A stretch of 64,000 bases of DNA from Larix sibirica (Eukaryota; Streptophyta; Pinopsida; Pinales; Pinaceae): contig NWUY0304559592.1 of the NCBI GenBank assembly GCA_004151065.3, positions 905 through 64,904 of the forward strand, read 5' to 3'. Positions 11,785-24,815 of the stretch are shown here, piece after piece. The position numbers and the translations under genes were made by a program. Positions within the stretch are counted from its first letter, which is position 1; every line of letters begins with the position of its first letter. Below the pieces are notes generated by a model. That model made no database searches and had not been told where the DNA came from. It saw only the letters and a list, made by a program, of their open reading frames with translations.

Positions 11785-12224
11785 CTGTCATATGCTCTGC
11801 TACCGATGATCAAACGCTTTAGACCGCTACCGAATATATCATCTCTATAAATAAGTATCTCACTTAGCTAACATAGCCTGCATAATTTCATTATTTCCTT
11901 GGTAAAAATCTATTACATTATCTCCCCTAATATAAGCCCAGTCGAAGGAAAGTAGGCAGCCTGGCTGGTAGTCTACTTTCACCAGTTACCTACTTCGCGT
12001 AGAAGTACTGCGGGCGTGAACTAACTTGGCAATACAGTTATACCTTTATCCCTCGCTCGTGAATCAATCTCTTAGGCGTCCCTACCTGGAAGGCAGGGGA
12101 TCATAAGGAAAGCCTAACTAGAATATTGAGTGTATTTATATATGACTATCCCGTTTTACTATGCTAATTTCTTTTTACACAGTCGCTGAGAAAGAAAGAA
12201 GGGCAAGATAGACTTTTCTTATTT
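11785..12224. other. Spacer, no gene seen
   Basis: No protein family, RNA fold or repeat was recognised between the direct repeat and the gypsy fragment. Confidence 0.5.
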
Positions 12225-13660
12225 TATGTTGAAGAAAGCCCTCATGTTAGGCCCATTACTAAGTCCTTCAGATTCTATTAGGGACTTCCTATCATATCTT
12301 GTGGCATCTGAATAAACCATGTCGATGGTTTTGGTTCAAAAAGATGAGTCATGCCAGGAGCATGTGATTTACTATCTTAGTAAAGAACTTTCTGGACCAG
12401 AATTAAGGTAAACACACATTGAAAAGTTGGCATTGGCAGCAGTTCATGTTGTCCAAAGACTGTTTCACCATAGACTTCTTCGACGTATCATTGTTGTAGC
12501 AATTTCAACCAACCCTATGTAGTACATTTTGACTAAACAAATAATCGAGAGCAAGTATGCTCGGCGGATAGTCATCTTGCAAGAGTTTTACTTGGAATTT
12601 GTCTAATAGAAAGAAAAAAGTCCTTAGCTTTTGTTGAGTTGATTTCAGAGCTTCCTAGGGACTTTGAGGATCCTCTTGCAAATGATTCCTTACTAAATGA
12701 GCATTTATTTATTCCTCATTTACTCTACGAACCCCTGCTACAGGGATATATCGGTGTATCACTAGATGCTTCTAACCTCTCTTGAGAAGAGTGTAAGCAT
12801 ATTCGCCATCATGCAAAAGAATACCTCATTATTGGGGACACTTTGTAGGGACTTCTTTTAGATTACATTGATGCTTAACACATGAGGAGGCTGAAAGAGT
12901 GAGTGTTGAATGATTGTCATAGTGGAGCATGTGGCATCTTTCTGGGATGGCCATAGCTCAGGATATTTTGTGCATAGGATACTTCTGGCTATCAATTTTT
13001 TAAAGATTGTATTTAATCTTTCAAGAAGTGTAATCCTTTTAAGGTTTTTTCTAAAAAGAAAGGTGCGTGCACATCCTGCTCCGTTACACCCTGTTATTAA
13101 TGTAAGTCCCTTTGCTAAGTGGGGAGTGGATTTCATTACATGTCAGTTGGCTTCTGTTGATAGTTACAAATAGAATATTATGGCCATCAACTACTTTACT
13201 AAGTGAAAGGCTATGTCATCAATGTTTTTAAATGATAGTAAGACATTTACACTCTTCATATTCTATTATAGTATTTCCAGGTTTGGTGTACTTTGACAGA
13301 TAGTGATGGATCATGGCTCTCACTTTTAGAAAAAAAGGATGATGGATCTAGATACCCAGTTAAGATTTTGACAAGAGCATTCATTGACATACTATCTTCA
13401 GGCCAATGGTCGAGTAGAGGTAATAACAAAAGTATTGAGAACTATGCTTCAGGGGACAGTTAATCAGAACAAGTCCAACTTCATTTTACTTTTTCAGGCT
13501 TTTTAGGCATATTGAACCTCAGTAAAGACTGCCATGGGTTTGACTCCTTTATATATTGTATATGGCATGGAGGTAGTTCTTTCAATTGAGTGTGAAATCC
13601 CTTCGTTTAAACTAGTCGTTGAGCTCTTGCCCAATACTTCGGCCGAGGGCTCCGCGCCTT
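12225..13660 (+). pseudogene. Ty3/gypsy pol fragment: RNase H and integrase (Tat-like)
   Basis: Starting near 12227, the frame reads the RT-RNase H join, then MVLVQKDE and HVIYYLSKELSGPEL (12320-12410), IEKLALAAVH, and SKYARRIVILQEFYLEFV, the standard RNase H segment of plant Tat-type elements. After several stops, integrase follows: the zinc-finger region keeps THEEAE and LNDCHSGACG (12878-12940) but CxxC is damaged (KCNPFKVF). The catalytic core keeps its triad in one frame: Asp in WGVDF (13129), Asp in MDHGSHF (13309) and Glu in NGRVE (13417). The end reads YGMEVVLSIECEIPS and VVELLPNTSAE (to about 13645). More than ten stops and shifts make it non-functional. Similarity ends abruptly near 13650. 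Confidence 0.92.
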
Positions 13661-15578
13661 TGATTAAAGCTAGACAACAGGGGTATTTCTTGCTGGATCG
13701 ATCGGACGAAGGGAGAGTCAATTTATATATAATAAATTTACTTTATATATGATATTTATACTAAAATATTACCACAAAATGGAATCTCGTAATTACCTAC
13801 AAGTTCAAAGCAGCACAACGAAATGACGATTTAAAGGCCTCGCTAGTTTCAATAACTTGCTAGGTATAAGACGTATAAAACCAATAGGTTAGAGAGCCCG
13901 CTGCCCGTTGCAGAACCAATATTCTTACATCTCCACACCCCGCCTTCTAGCTTTCCATTCTTCTCGCTTCGCGCATACCTTCTTGCTTTCGCGCCTCCCC
14001 ATTCTACCGTCTTTCTACTAAATAATTCAATTTTTATAAAGCGGACGGAAGAAGTAGCTCCTCAAATAGGAAAAGTGGAGTGATATGAAATGGACTATAG
14101 GGGGAGGGAAAGGAAATTTCATTTTAATGGGGGGGGTAAAGACGCAGCGACTCGCCTCCGAACCGTGCGGGGAACGACAACGTTAGCTGTTGCTTCCTTC
14201 GTCTCCGAGATCGAGGGTTGGTCCTTCTTTTATTAAATATAAATGCACTCGACTAACCAGCTTAGTATTTTGGGTGCTGCTTTATTATAATAGTCTTTCC
14301 GCATCAGAGCTGAATTGCAAGCAGTATCTAGATAGATATAGTTCTTTGGGCCATCTCGCGCTTTTTCCCCCTATTTCATTCAAGAGTGCATAAATGTTTG
14401 GACGGCCCTATTTGTTTGGGCGAGTCGAGTCCTAAGAAAGAATAAGTTGTCGTCGATAAAGTTATCCTATTTTTAGATAAGAAGGGGAATTACCCGGTTA
14501 CCTTTGAGTCGAGTGCCCACCTAAATGCATGCCCTCTATGGTTGGTTCGGTATTGATTCATCGTATGTCATAACGAAGTTTAGAGGTGCATAAGCTTATG
14601 GGAAAAAATGTGGGTAGCCGCTCTGCAAATCGGAATAGTAGGAGGTGGTAACGGGTCTTCTTTTGTTTCTCGGAATTACTATCCTAATAGCTCATAGATA
14701 TAGCATTCACTTATAGCTCTCTTTACACTAAGCTGTAACTCATAATATAGATGTCAATTTCTTTTATATATTTGTATCTATTTATAGATATATATATACA
14801 ATAAAGAGATAATGTCTAAATAGAGATGCGAGTATAATATGTATAGATATGTATTGATATCGTATTTCTTTTTATCATCCCACACACAATAAGCTCAACA
14901 ACTTCCATATATTTCTTTATTACCCTAACTAACTTTAAGATTTTATATTCTTCATTACTTATGTTCTTGGTGTACTTGGCCAAAGGTAAAGCTAAAGGTT
15001 ACAAGCTCTTGGCTCTCGGCGAAAGGTTCTTCCAAGGTTAAAGGCTTCCTTCTTATTCTTCCATTTATAGGTTCGAGGCTCCTTCCCGGTTACAGGCAGA
15101 AGTAAAAAGGTTTCAAATAGAGTTTTTCAGTGGGCTAAAATGTATTAAATAGGTTTATAACATCCCTGCTAAGCTCTCTAACTAACCCGTTTACTTTCCT
15201 TAAAAAAAAGTTGTATTTAACCCCTAACCCCATTTTAAGCTTTTGAAACTGCTGGACCAAGCCAATACACCTAGATAATAATTGTTGTATAAACACTTCC
15301 TTTATGCATACCAGCCATGCTTTCCTCTACAAGTACTAGCAATTCCGCATTTTCCGAGGTTTTACTAGTAGCTAGAGCCAGCTGAACCTCCTCCACAAGT
15401 TCGACTCCGTATTTTCCAAGGTAAGAAAGTCTTGTTTGCGCTAGCCGGTAAGATGTGGGCTTTATTCCTTAACCTATCTAAATCAATTTGTAATGAACGC
15501 CTATTTCTCTCGTAAGATGTATCAGTTTTGAAGCGTTCGTTATAGACGTAATTATACAAAAGCTTATCAACTTCTTAA
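13661..15578. other. Spacer, no gene seen; cryptic repetition at 14985-15115
   Basis: The stretch 13880-14700 has the look of ordinary seed-plant mitochondrial spacer, but no exon was found. At 14985-15115 phrases such as AAAGGTTACAAGCTC, AAAGGTTC, AAAGGCTTCC and GAGGCTCC recur at irregular spacing. This resembles the tract at 63110-63300. Confidence 0.5.
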
Positions 15579-15660
15579 GACGGGTGTAAGTAAGTAAGAT
15601 CGTGCATTGATTCTAAAAATATTATCCAAGAAGATGTCCTCCATCGTTTCAAAACCTATA
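15579..15660 (+). repeat. Dispersed repeat family F copy
   Basis: CGGGTGTAAGTAAGTAAG, ATCGTGCAT, TGATTC and CAAGAAGATG follow the order of the family at 16560, 28261 (-), 30686 and 63811. This is the most diverged copy. Confidence 0.5.
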
Positions 15661-15946
15661 GGAATAAGTCCCTAAAAGATATAAGAGGGTATTTACCTTT
15701 GGATCGGCTCTTGAGGCATTGAGTGAATGGAAAAGCAAATAAAAGGGACATAAAGAAGCAGCGAGCGAGTACCGTCCTAAAGTGAATTAACCCCTGGCAA
15801 TCATAGGTAAACACTCAGAAAGGGTATAGGTCAATAAAGAGAAAATCCATTTCGTTTTATATGGCTCTTTGTCCTTCTAAAATAAGCAATTATATTAGCC
15901 AAGATTGGTGAATTATAAGGACCCGTAGGAACTCTCCTGAGGTAGT

Positions 15947-15988
15947 AAGGGGGGGGCGAGGATAGGAGCCGCTCGACCATATGGGATA
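15947..15988 (+). repeat. Short dispersed element S copy
   Basis: AAGGGGGGGCGAGGATAGG, AGCCGCTCGACC and ATATGGGATAG match the S family order. It lies in spacer with no gene beside it. Confidence 0.6.
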
Positions 15989-16105
15989 GTTTCAAAATAT
16001 TATAACACCCGATACACGTATATCCAGCAAGGCAATTATACACAGGACACATATTCAGTGTGCCGAAACCAAACATATATGCTTTAAACCTATACTGCGT
16101 GAAGT

Positions 16106-16132
16106 ATTATATATATATATATATTATATATG
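16106..16132. repeat. (TA)n microsatellite
   Basis: An AT dinucleotide run with one interruption. Other (TA)n runs in the window are at 22270-22292, 31577-31590 and 61039-61055. Confidence 0.95.
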
Positions 16133-16559
16133 TAAAAAACATACTTCATCCAAAGTGTTTTAGAGGTGGTGGGCGCGTAATTAGCCTTTTGTGTTCGTAT
16201 TCACATATATAATGAAATATATAAGTTTTTTTTGTTAGGTCACCAATAAATTGAATCCACAATATACCTCTTTATGGTTTACCCATGAACGTGGATCTTA
16301 ACACTTTTAATGGTAACACTTTTTTAAAGCAATCATGTAAAATGAAATGGGACTTCACGCGTTGATCGGGTCGTGAGCTGAGAATGGTAGCTTATTTATT
16401 GTAATATGGGGCAGTGGTGTTCACACTCTTCTCGGCAGACTCATCAGTCCCCTTTGGCCACTCCTTACTGGCCAGCCCCAACTCGGAGGACCCCCCATCC
16501 AGTTAAGAGAATCAATTCATTACTAACCTTGCCTCCCCACCACGGGCTAATCACCTTAT

Positions 16560-16630
16560 CAAACTAGGTGAATCGTAAGTAAGATCGTGATCGGTTCCCA
16601 AACTGACCATAATAAACAGCATAAACTACT
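16560..16630 (+). repeat. Dispersed repeat family F copy
   Basis: AGGTGAATCGTAAGTAAG, ATCGTGATCGGTTC, CCAAACTGACC and AGCATAAACTA occur in family order. The last phrase also recurs at 40917-40927 after CATAATAACCATAAAT, so the family may extend further. Confidence 0.75.
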
Positions 16631-18650
16631 ATGGGCTCTCGGCATCTACGTTGATGATGTGAACCTGCATAATTATATGTGCATCATTATCCCCCAGAGG
16701 GGCTCTGCGTTAATTGAAACCTACCTCAACTATCCTGGGGCTAAACACTTGTAATCAAAATCCTCAAGTGAATTGCAACCAGTTATTGAGTAATCACCGC
16801 TGGTATCGGCTGAAAAAGTACTGGCATTGGTTGGATGGACTCATGGCAATAAAATGAATAGGTACAGGCAGATTGGCTCGATCAGCATTGCTCTCCGCCC
16901 ATTTATATAAAGGGTTATAAAGTCAAAGGAAAGATTCTATGAGCGAGTATAAAGGCGCTCAACTCTTATATATTAATATATATTCTGAATGAAATACTCA
17001 AAAGTGCAATAATTGTATGTAATGCATCATGATATATATATTTTATTGAGATAGGACCATGTGTGTTTTGTAGTGGGTAGAGTTCTAGGTCGAGGTAGAT
17101 TTCATTATATGTCTGCTTTAGGCAAGGACCGCACCTTGAAACAATGATTATATAGTACTCCCGGCTAGGCCTCCCCATTCATCCATTCGTTATCCCACCC
17201 CTCTCTCTGAAGACCCTTAATTCCATTGTTTCTGATCCCCAAATGTATATTTACATTGACAGAAGGTCAGTGCCCGGAGGTAAGCCAATAGCCAATCATA
17301 GACAGGAGGTTGTATTTGCCAGTGCTAATTGACAGGAGGTCTATGATAGCCGGTCAATGCCAGGACTATTGCCGGTAGTACTTTCCTTTTATGATTGCCG
17401 TTAGCCGCTAGGTCGATCCAGGTTTGTGCCCCTGCATTATTGGTACTCAATTCGGATACTCCATGCTGCTAATTGATGCAGTCAATCCCAGGTGTCGAGG
17501 TTTTCTTTTATGTTTTGGAAAAGATGATCCCAAGCAAGTTGAAAGCATTGACACAAGCAGTACCAACTGAACAATACATGACAGACATATCTGCAGCAAA
17601 GTGTGCCTAGAAAATCCTAGAGGCTATCACCATTTGGAATCTTGTTTATCAACAATTTATAAAGTTCAGGGAAGCAACAATTATAAAATCCCTAAGTTGG
17701 AGCCCCTTTTGCAGAGTAATACGTGAAACCCCAATAAAGGATAAGTTGGAAGGTGTGGTCAAGGAGGCAAAAAGCCCGCTCATTTATTCATTGTTACTTT
17801 CCCTCTCCCTTTGGTCTTCAAATTTTAAGGTTAAGGCAGACTGAATGAAGGAAGGTTCAGGCCTATCCACATACTGAAGGTGCCACAATACACCAGACAG
17901 TAGGACCCGGTTTAGCAATACGTAGAACCTTGCCAGGCGACTTCGTACCTAAACCTCTCAGCTCTATTATCTGCCTCACCTATAATATTATGCGTGCCTC
18001 ACTAAACTACCCGCGGGTTCTATTTATTAGCTTTATTAGACGTGAATATACTTTCAAAAAATACTACCACGAACCGGATACCCCAAAAAACAGACAGCTA
18101 CTACCTATCTATAACTCACTCAGCAGCATCACTATACAAAGCTGTCTAGATATTATAGAAACTTTCCTTGTCTCGTTCGTTCCCTTCCCAGCTTCCTCCT
18201 TACTGGGTTGCGTTCCTAGTACCCATCTATTGATACTACATATACCCTGATTGTGACTGCTCCCAACACTTGCTCCTGCCCACGGCACCCATCCAATCCC
18301 GAAGGAAGATAAACCAAAGTAGTAGTATTATAAGTAGACAAAAAACAGACTCGATGCCTATTCTCATTTCCATCTTGAATGAGGGGTCGATGAACAAACC
18401 AGAGCTAGTAGCAAAAAACTGGTTATTAAAGTGGTCTCTGCACCTATGATATTAGTAGCATAATATTTTCTCTCTATCTATTTGTACTCAAAAGCGAGTC
18501 GAGCAGGGGCTTGCGGAGTAGCCTAGATTAAATATAGTGTAATGCTCCAATTCTGCAAATGGATCATCAGATAGATTGGACCATATAGCTGCTCCAAGAT
18601 ACTTGTTCCTGCATATAGAGCAGCCCTCTATATCAATTGTATAGAGATGT
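16631..18650. other. Spacer with family G repeats at 17290-17510
   Basis: GACAGGAGGT occurs at 17301-17310 and 17331-17340. Phrases with CGGTCAATGCCAGG, TCGATCCAGG and GATGCAGTCAATCCCAGG recur through 17340-17500, related to copies at 20890 and 28215. The 106-codon frame at 17930-18250 shows no family motif. No gene was recognised. Confidence 0.5.
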
Positions 18651-20870
18651 CAAATAAATAATATGGATTCGGTTAAGCGAGCCGGGACACACACACATAG
18701 GGCACTAAGTAGCACGGGAGGGAAGTCCTTTTTACGAGGCGCGTACGCTTCAAATTACACTTTTGGATGGAAAGTGACCCCTATTTATGTGGGTGGGGAG
18801 AGCGATAGGGCGGTTAATTGGCTAGTGATAAGTTGGCGTATGAAAGTACCTATTGACCTTCCTTACCTGTATGGTAGATTCTCTTCAGCAAACATGGCCT
18901 GTGTTAATGGTCAACTAATAGAGTAGTACTTACAGTGAAATAAGTCCTAGCTATGCTTGGTTAAAGCCTTCCTTTCTTCCTTGTCATAGTATATTATTTA
19001 TGTATAATTAAAGCATAATCCAATTAAAAAGCGCCAGCGTCCCTGTTCCTTCGAGAGGGCAGTTAGCAAGAGAGGTCAACGGCAAGATTGCAACGGGTAA
19101 CAACAATATATAAATCATATATATATATAGGAAGGCATGCCAACAATCAGGAACGACAGGAGCGAAGAAGGATGGATGGAGCGGAGCAGCGAGAAGGCAA
19201 GCAAATGGCCAATTGATAAAGGGGCCGATGCCAGGCGGGGAAAATGAAAATAGGAAGAAAGAAGATGATGAAGTCGAGGCCAAAGCCGCCGCTCCCCCTC
19301 CGAAGCGATAGATAAATAGAGACAAAGTGGAAAAAGTAACTTTTTATTTTAGTTGGGATAAGGTTTATAATATAAGGTTCAAAATGGCATTTTGAGATAG
19401 CAAAAATGTAAATAGAATCAATATTGCATGGATGGAGGACTTGGTTCAGTATACAGAATGAAATTCAGTTGGAATGCTAAGTAGTTAGATCTTCAGTCAG
19501 ATCAGAACTGCCTTTGTAATACACACTACTGCCTTAACTTAAAAGATTGTCAGTAACTTAGGTTTCACTTTCCATTTTCATTTGTTATCTGAATGCGCAA
19601 ACAGCACTGCCACACTGGTTACTACTAAACTGATCACACTTACCAATACCAAAAAGAATAGTCCTCCTACCTAGGCTGGATGGAAGTAGGAAGGAAGGAA
19701 TTCCAATGCATTACATACGTTTGCATTACATACGTTAATTTGCAATAGGTAGGTTCATACACCAATACATCACCGGATGCTTGCTAAAAGTTATTACCAG
19801 ATGATAGCCAGTGGTCATAGCTGATAGCCAGTTGCAAGGTGGTCCCAGCCTATCATATACAGGAGCTAATCATTGCCATTGGTCGATCAAAGCCAGTTGT
19901 TATTGCCTGTGGCTGATATGTTTTGTGCAAACCCGGCACAGTACGGTACGGCACTATATATTAACTACACACATGGGTTTACTGAGTTGGGAACTTAGGT
20001 ATGTTTCCGCAGTGCTCCAAATAGGAACCAAGTAGTAGGAGCTGGTCAATAGAAAGGATTATTGGTTGTTGAATCCCAGGCTGGTACCCACGAGAAGAGA
20101 ACGTGTGCCAAGACAGTTGTTCCACCAGACCCGAAAAAAGGAAGGACCCGGAAGTTAATTTCACTTAATACTTGCACCCCGGCGGGACTAGGGAGGGATG
20201 CCAGAGTAGGACGAATCAGCAGCTAGTATCCTTTGGGCTGGCTACAAGGCTGGGCTTTATAGTGATTGATAGCCCCATCTTCTGATAGAGACGTTCCCAC
20301 CGGAAACAGAAAACATCTACCGAGAGGATAGATATAGCACATGTTTCACCTGAAGGCATTGATAAAATACATTTTGGTTACTTACAAGCATCTCAATTTA
20401 GTTCACTGATTGAATTGGATTTTCAACTGATTAGTCTTTTGTTTAGGTTGGCCAGATGGTGCAGCCAAAAGCAAATAATTAGTTTTCCCAGAGGAGCGCA
20501 CACAAGGACGGGGGTCCTGTGAGTTAGTCGCACCCGCTTTGAGCGATACCACAAACATATCCAAGGGAAGATATGTCCCCAACTTTATGTTACAGCACAC
20601 ACGTTCCTACATTGAATGGATTGAAGAATAAATAATCATGAACGTTATTTACAATTATTCACATTTTTAGTAGAAGTTGCTACATACAGTATTCTGGGAT
20701 AGCATAGTTTATTGATAAACTTGATTGAGATTGAATGGAAACATGGGTCCCTACAGAGCTTACTGATAAGGAGCACACAGGTCCTACCTCGAATGCATGG
20801 AAGGAATGCGCCAGCATTACATGCGTTAATTCACTTTTGTAGGATCCACATAGCCCCCCGTAAACACTAG
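18651..20870. other. Spacer with two short exact repeats
   Basis: 18953-18974 equals 25196-25217 (core CTTGGTTAAAGCCTTCCTT). 19054-19075 equals 2937-2958. Frames at 18663-18926 and 19008-19325 show no recognisable domain. Loose GATAGCCAG repetition (family G-like) lies at 19800-19870. Confidence 0.55.
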
Positions 20871-20935
20871 TCATAGCCGATAGCCTATAGCTGATAGTCG
20901 ATGCAGTCCAGCCAGGTGTTGAGGCACTCGATCAT
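20871..20935 (+). repeat. Dispersed repeat family G copy
   Basis: GCCTATAGCTGATAGTCG, GATGCAGTC and CAGCCAGGTGTTGAGG match 28205-28245 over about 45 bases. More distant relatives lie at 17340-17510 and 31310-31400. Confidence 0.65.
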
Positions 20936-21254
20936 AAAAGCTGGGCTGGGATACTTGGATCCACAATTGCTGGGCTGGGAGAAGTAGATGATGGAAAGTT
21001 TTATAAAGGTTTTTAGAGTGAAGGATGGCTAGGTGAGGATGGAGTAAGAGTGTAAGGATGGTTCAAAGGCAGAGGTCAGAGACAGAGGTTTCGAAGAATA
21101 GTCCCACAAAAAGAGGTTCCCTTCCCAAGGAGGAGTTTTAGCTCTTAGAATATTACCACCAATAGAGAGGCCGCCTTTATGTACTTAATTTTTACCTTTC
21201 TAGGTCCGATAGGTCTTGCCCTTCATACCCTCCCCGTCCTCTATGTGTTTAGGG

Positions 21255-21372
21255 GGGGGGTTAGGAGGGAGGCTCACCCGACCCAAATAGGGCGAGGGCC
21301 CGGAGGGGTTGAGGATATGAACCCTTCGACCGTTAGGGAGATAGAGCGAAGACCGCCTAGGGAGAGGGTGCG
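21255..21372 (+). repeat. Cluster of short dispersed element S
   Basis: A clear copy lies at 21303-21342: GAGGATATGAACCC, TTCGACCG, TTAGGGAGATAG. Looser copies flank it on both sides (GGCTCACCCGACCCAAATAGG near 21271-21291; GACCGCCTAGGGAGAGGG near 21351-21368). This suggests local tandem multiplication. A 98-codon frame spans the cluster only because the repeats are GC-rich and poor in stops. Confidence 0.65.
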
Positions 21373-22732
21373 TTCACATTCTCTCTCATCACATGCCACC
21401 TTTTCACTTGCTAATTTACCACCAGTTCATTGCTGTATCGATCCTTTTCTACTACTCATGCATGGGGGCAAGTGATAGCAATCATTCCAACCTCATGGGG
21501 TAAACCGATAGCGCGATCAATCATCACGGGGAATCTTGCGGAATATTACTCCTGGGGGATCTTTCAACAGTATTTACCCTTATTTAATGGAAGCAAGCAT
21601 TATCGATCAACAATCACTAGCACCAAGTAGGCAAGCTTAAGAACTCGGCAAGTATATAAGCCTTTTCTCTTTTGGTGCATAAATTATCTGTCCATGGAAC
21701 CGTTTCACCTCACAAAACTATAAGTTCGTTGGCTATTGTCCGTCTGTCCTGTTGTACCTCACGTCACATTACGTTGCTGTTTTTCTGCCAGACCAGGGGA
21801 CAGAGCTCATAAAATGAAGACTTTCCTAAGGCGATATATACTTGTTTATATATGACGTAGCATATCTACTTGTTTTCACATATATTTGCATATTGACGTG
21901 TTCCATATATTATGTCACATATATAACTAAGCTTATAAAAATATCTTTTAGTTTCCCATTCCTTTTGAAAAGAGAATAACTCTAATAGTTCCACTCTTTT
22001 CAAAAGATCTGTATCAAATACAAGCAGCTCTCCTGTGATAAACTGGGTTTAAAGTGCATATCTACTCTATGTTGCAGCCATATCTATCTACCTTATGTGT
22101 TACTATATGTAACATAGATAAGTTTTTTTTAAAGACATTTTTGTTATCTGGAATCTTGTCATTTCTGCTACATTGGAAAGGACCCCATATTACTGCTTTC
22201 AAAATTTACTGAATAAAGTAAGTTCTTGCAAAACCTTCGCCAACCAAATAAGTGGCTACTGGTCATTCTTTATATATATATATATATATATGTAATTATG
22301 CTTTTTCCCTTTTATCCTGGTGCAATACGAAATACAGTTCACACAGCATGGTTCAGGTTAGACCGTTTGTTCGTGTGCTATAGATCGGGTTAGACCATTA
22401 ATATTGAACACACTGATTGGACGAGACGTAGTGGACGGTTAGATTTACCTGATAGCTCTAAATAGTGATGGTTCTTTCTCAATTGCTTGAGCGATGGCTT
22501 GGGCAGTCTCAGTGAATCTCAATCCCAGCAGGCACTGAAAGTGAAGTAGTTTAATTAAGGAAGCAAAGAACCAAGCATCTTTACTTGTAGTATGAAGAGG
22601 AAGCTAAGGAATGCAGGTTCTCTTCTGCCCCACACTTTCGAGCTTCAATCAAAGGGGTGGTTCTGGCCCAAAAGCGTCCCAAAAACATGTATTTTATTAG
22701 GCAGGGCAGGGTAAATACAAAGGGCTGCGCAC
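21373..22732. other. Spacer, no gene seen
   Basis: AT-rich, with a (TA)n run at 22270-22292. GCATATCTACTTGTTTTCAC-type phrases repeat around 21840-21910. No known exon or RNA. Confidence 0.5.
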
Positions 22733-23292
22733 CTCTGGGGTGAGGTATGAACCCGCTCGACCAAAGGGAGGTATTATATTCGTCATGGTGATATGATAAT
22801 CATTGCTAGAATATAAAGATAGCATCCGTCGTATGATGAGGAGCGGAAGGATAACTCACATAGAACCCAAGGGGAGCGCTTAAGCGCTCTTGACCGTATG
22901 GGAGAGGGGCATGCATGACGCGCAAAAAACAGCGATACATTTATGTTTTTGAGCAATCCCCCTTACTTAAGTAAAGCAAGTAGGCAGCCCCACTAGTAAT
23001 AATAGTGCCTACCTCCTCGTGATCTTCTGGCAATAATTCCTAAAAGAGGGCAGTGAAAATGATAAAATGACTGGTGGTAACAGTCCAGTCAGCTTCCATG
23101 AATTCTTCCGGCTAAAGGTGCGAGCAAGGGTATAAGTTCCTAGCAACAAAGATATTATTAAATGATTATAACCTTGCTACGTTATTTGTTTTATAAGCCT
23201 TTTTTCCATTGATTAGTAATTTGAAAGCATTTTGACCAAAAGTAACTTATTGGGTGGGAGGGGGCGTACCTTGGTTGAGCGGCGCCCCTTCC
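22733..23292. repeat. Three short dispersed element S copies in 560 bp
   Basis: 22733-22775 (+): GGGGTGAGGTATGAACCC, GCTCGACC, AAAGGGAGG. 22868-22910 (+): GGGGAGCGCTTAAGCGCTC, TTGACCG, TATGGGAGAGG. 23258-23292 reads best on the minus strand (GGGGCGCCGCTCAACC). Two copies in the same direction 100 bp apart suggest local spread. Confidence 0.6.
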
Positions 23293-23762
23293 TCTATTTG
23301 CGGGAAAGTGCCTTTCACCCCTTTATGAACCACTATTCGTGTAAAGTATTATGGATCTGTAAGGTGATACAGCTCATTAGGTCCCTGAACCGTTACCTGT
23401 ACTATAACACAAACTAACCCGTGATTTTGGGGATCTCCTTGAGCTCCAACTCCTTCAGCCACCAGTGGGACCTACCCGCGAGGAGATTGCTGCTTGCATT
23501 AATAAGATCTTGCTATCTGCTATTTATCAATTGCTTATGAACTTACTCCAACAATACAAGAAAAGACCTAGGGATGTAAAACCCTCAAGTCCACAGTTCC
23601 TACCTGGGATGGAATGATAAAAAAAAGCTGAACGTACGAAACACAGAAATGTTCCTACCTGCAACAAATAGACATAGCGAGAGAGACATGGTTAAATACT
23701 TTATATACAATTCTAGTATAGCGCACAAAATACAGTGGAATAATGAACCATTCATTGTAAGC

Positions 23763-23890
23763 CTAGATCACCAAGCTCACCAAGCCCAACTGGGTAGGAC
23801 TACTCAAGCCATCACACCAAGTTCTTAGGACGTTCATCAAAAGAGCAATTAAACTAACTGCTTTCTCTCTTTGATTTTTATGCTTGCCTT
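23763..23890 (+). repeat. Repeat pair with 36721-36838, same orientation
   Basis: Both copies contain CACACCAAGTTCTT followed by GGACGTTCA, then AGCAATTAAACTA, then CTTTGAT and TGCCT. Identity is high over about 60 bases and looser on each side. No open frame is shared. Confidence 0.8.
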
Positions 23891-24615
23891 ATACCTTACC
23901 TTATACCTTTTACTTTATTACTTGAAGATAAGGTGGTGGGAATGAATAATGGTTCCCCCCCCCCCTGTCCCAGAGTTGTGGGAGCTATAATATTTCAAAT
24001 GAGCTTAGGGGAACTTATTCACGTGCCACCCCTTTGAGAAATGGATGGGGGAGCAGCAACTAAATAACTGCAGAGCAAGATAGGCAAGCAGGATAGTAAA
24101 TCAATAAAAAGACTGGCCTTTCCCCGCTAGCTGCTAGTTATAGCTTACTTAGCTTATTTTTATATCTCCGACTGTCTGGCTTTATAACTTATCTCTTTGG
24201 CTGGTTACCGAGAGACGATACTAGGAGCAATATTCTGTTTTGCTTGCCAATAACTCTATTTAATAAATAAGTACGCTATAATAAAAGTACTTAAATGAAA
24301 TGAGTGGGACAATCCTTCTGTTAAGAAAGGCGTTCCCCAGACTACACAGTCCTTCTCGCCGCATTTGCTTAAAGCCACACCTGCCCACATCTTTTGATAG
24401 GGCTGGTCCCACGGACGGACTACAACTTCCCACCAGGGGTGGGGAATCCAACAAACGGACGGACAATAGAGGACTCAACTGAAGTACTTGCCTATAGGAC
24501 TTGCCTTGAGACAGAGAACATCATTCCAATAAAAGACTAGACCGGAGATCTCGCCAGAAAAACTAGACCATGACACCCACCTTGAAACTAAAAACTTACC
24601 ATTTTATCGAAGGGC
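23891..24615. other. Spacer, no gene seen
   Basis: A run of eleven C occurs at 23955-23965. The two frames at 24260-24482 overlap in opposite strands without any known motif. Confidence 0.5.
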
Positions 24616-24815
24616 TCAAACGACGGCGATGCAAGGGGCAACAGGGTGGGCAACAGGGTGTTATTTATACTATTATTAAGATTCTAATAAGGGCTCCAGG
24701 GGATTCGGCGATGAGGCCTCTTTTCCCCTCGGCGTCTATCGACGGCGATGCTTGTTTCATATCTTCCGGCGATGGGATCATTTTATAAAAGGCTTCTATC
24801 CACGGCGATAAGAAG
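24616..24815 (+). repeat. Irregular repeat of CGACGGCGATG
   Basis: The phrase or a close variant appears five times: near 24622, 24703, 24741, 24767 and 24798. The spacing is uneven (about 30-80 bp). GGCTTCTATC precedes the last copy and a related TCTATC the third, so the real unit may be about 55 bp. Confidence 0.65.

Noticed and set aside
14140-14210. CGCCTCCGAACCGTGCGG, resembling the reverse complement of the end of a group II intron domain V
   Set aside because: The complementary half (a CGGCTC-type strand about 20-25 bases away) is absent, so the domain V hairpin cannot form.
16420-16470. Minus strand CTGATGAGTCTGCCGAGAAG, similar to a hammerhead ribozyme core
   Set aside because: Stem II does not close with the required pair and no proper cleavage-site stem could be drawn.
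24616-24815. Repeated CGACGGCGATG considered as a CRISPR-like array
   Set aside because: Repeats are only about 11 bases, spacing is irregular, units degenerate, and no cas-like gene exists; the context is plant DNA.
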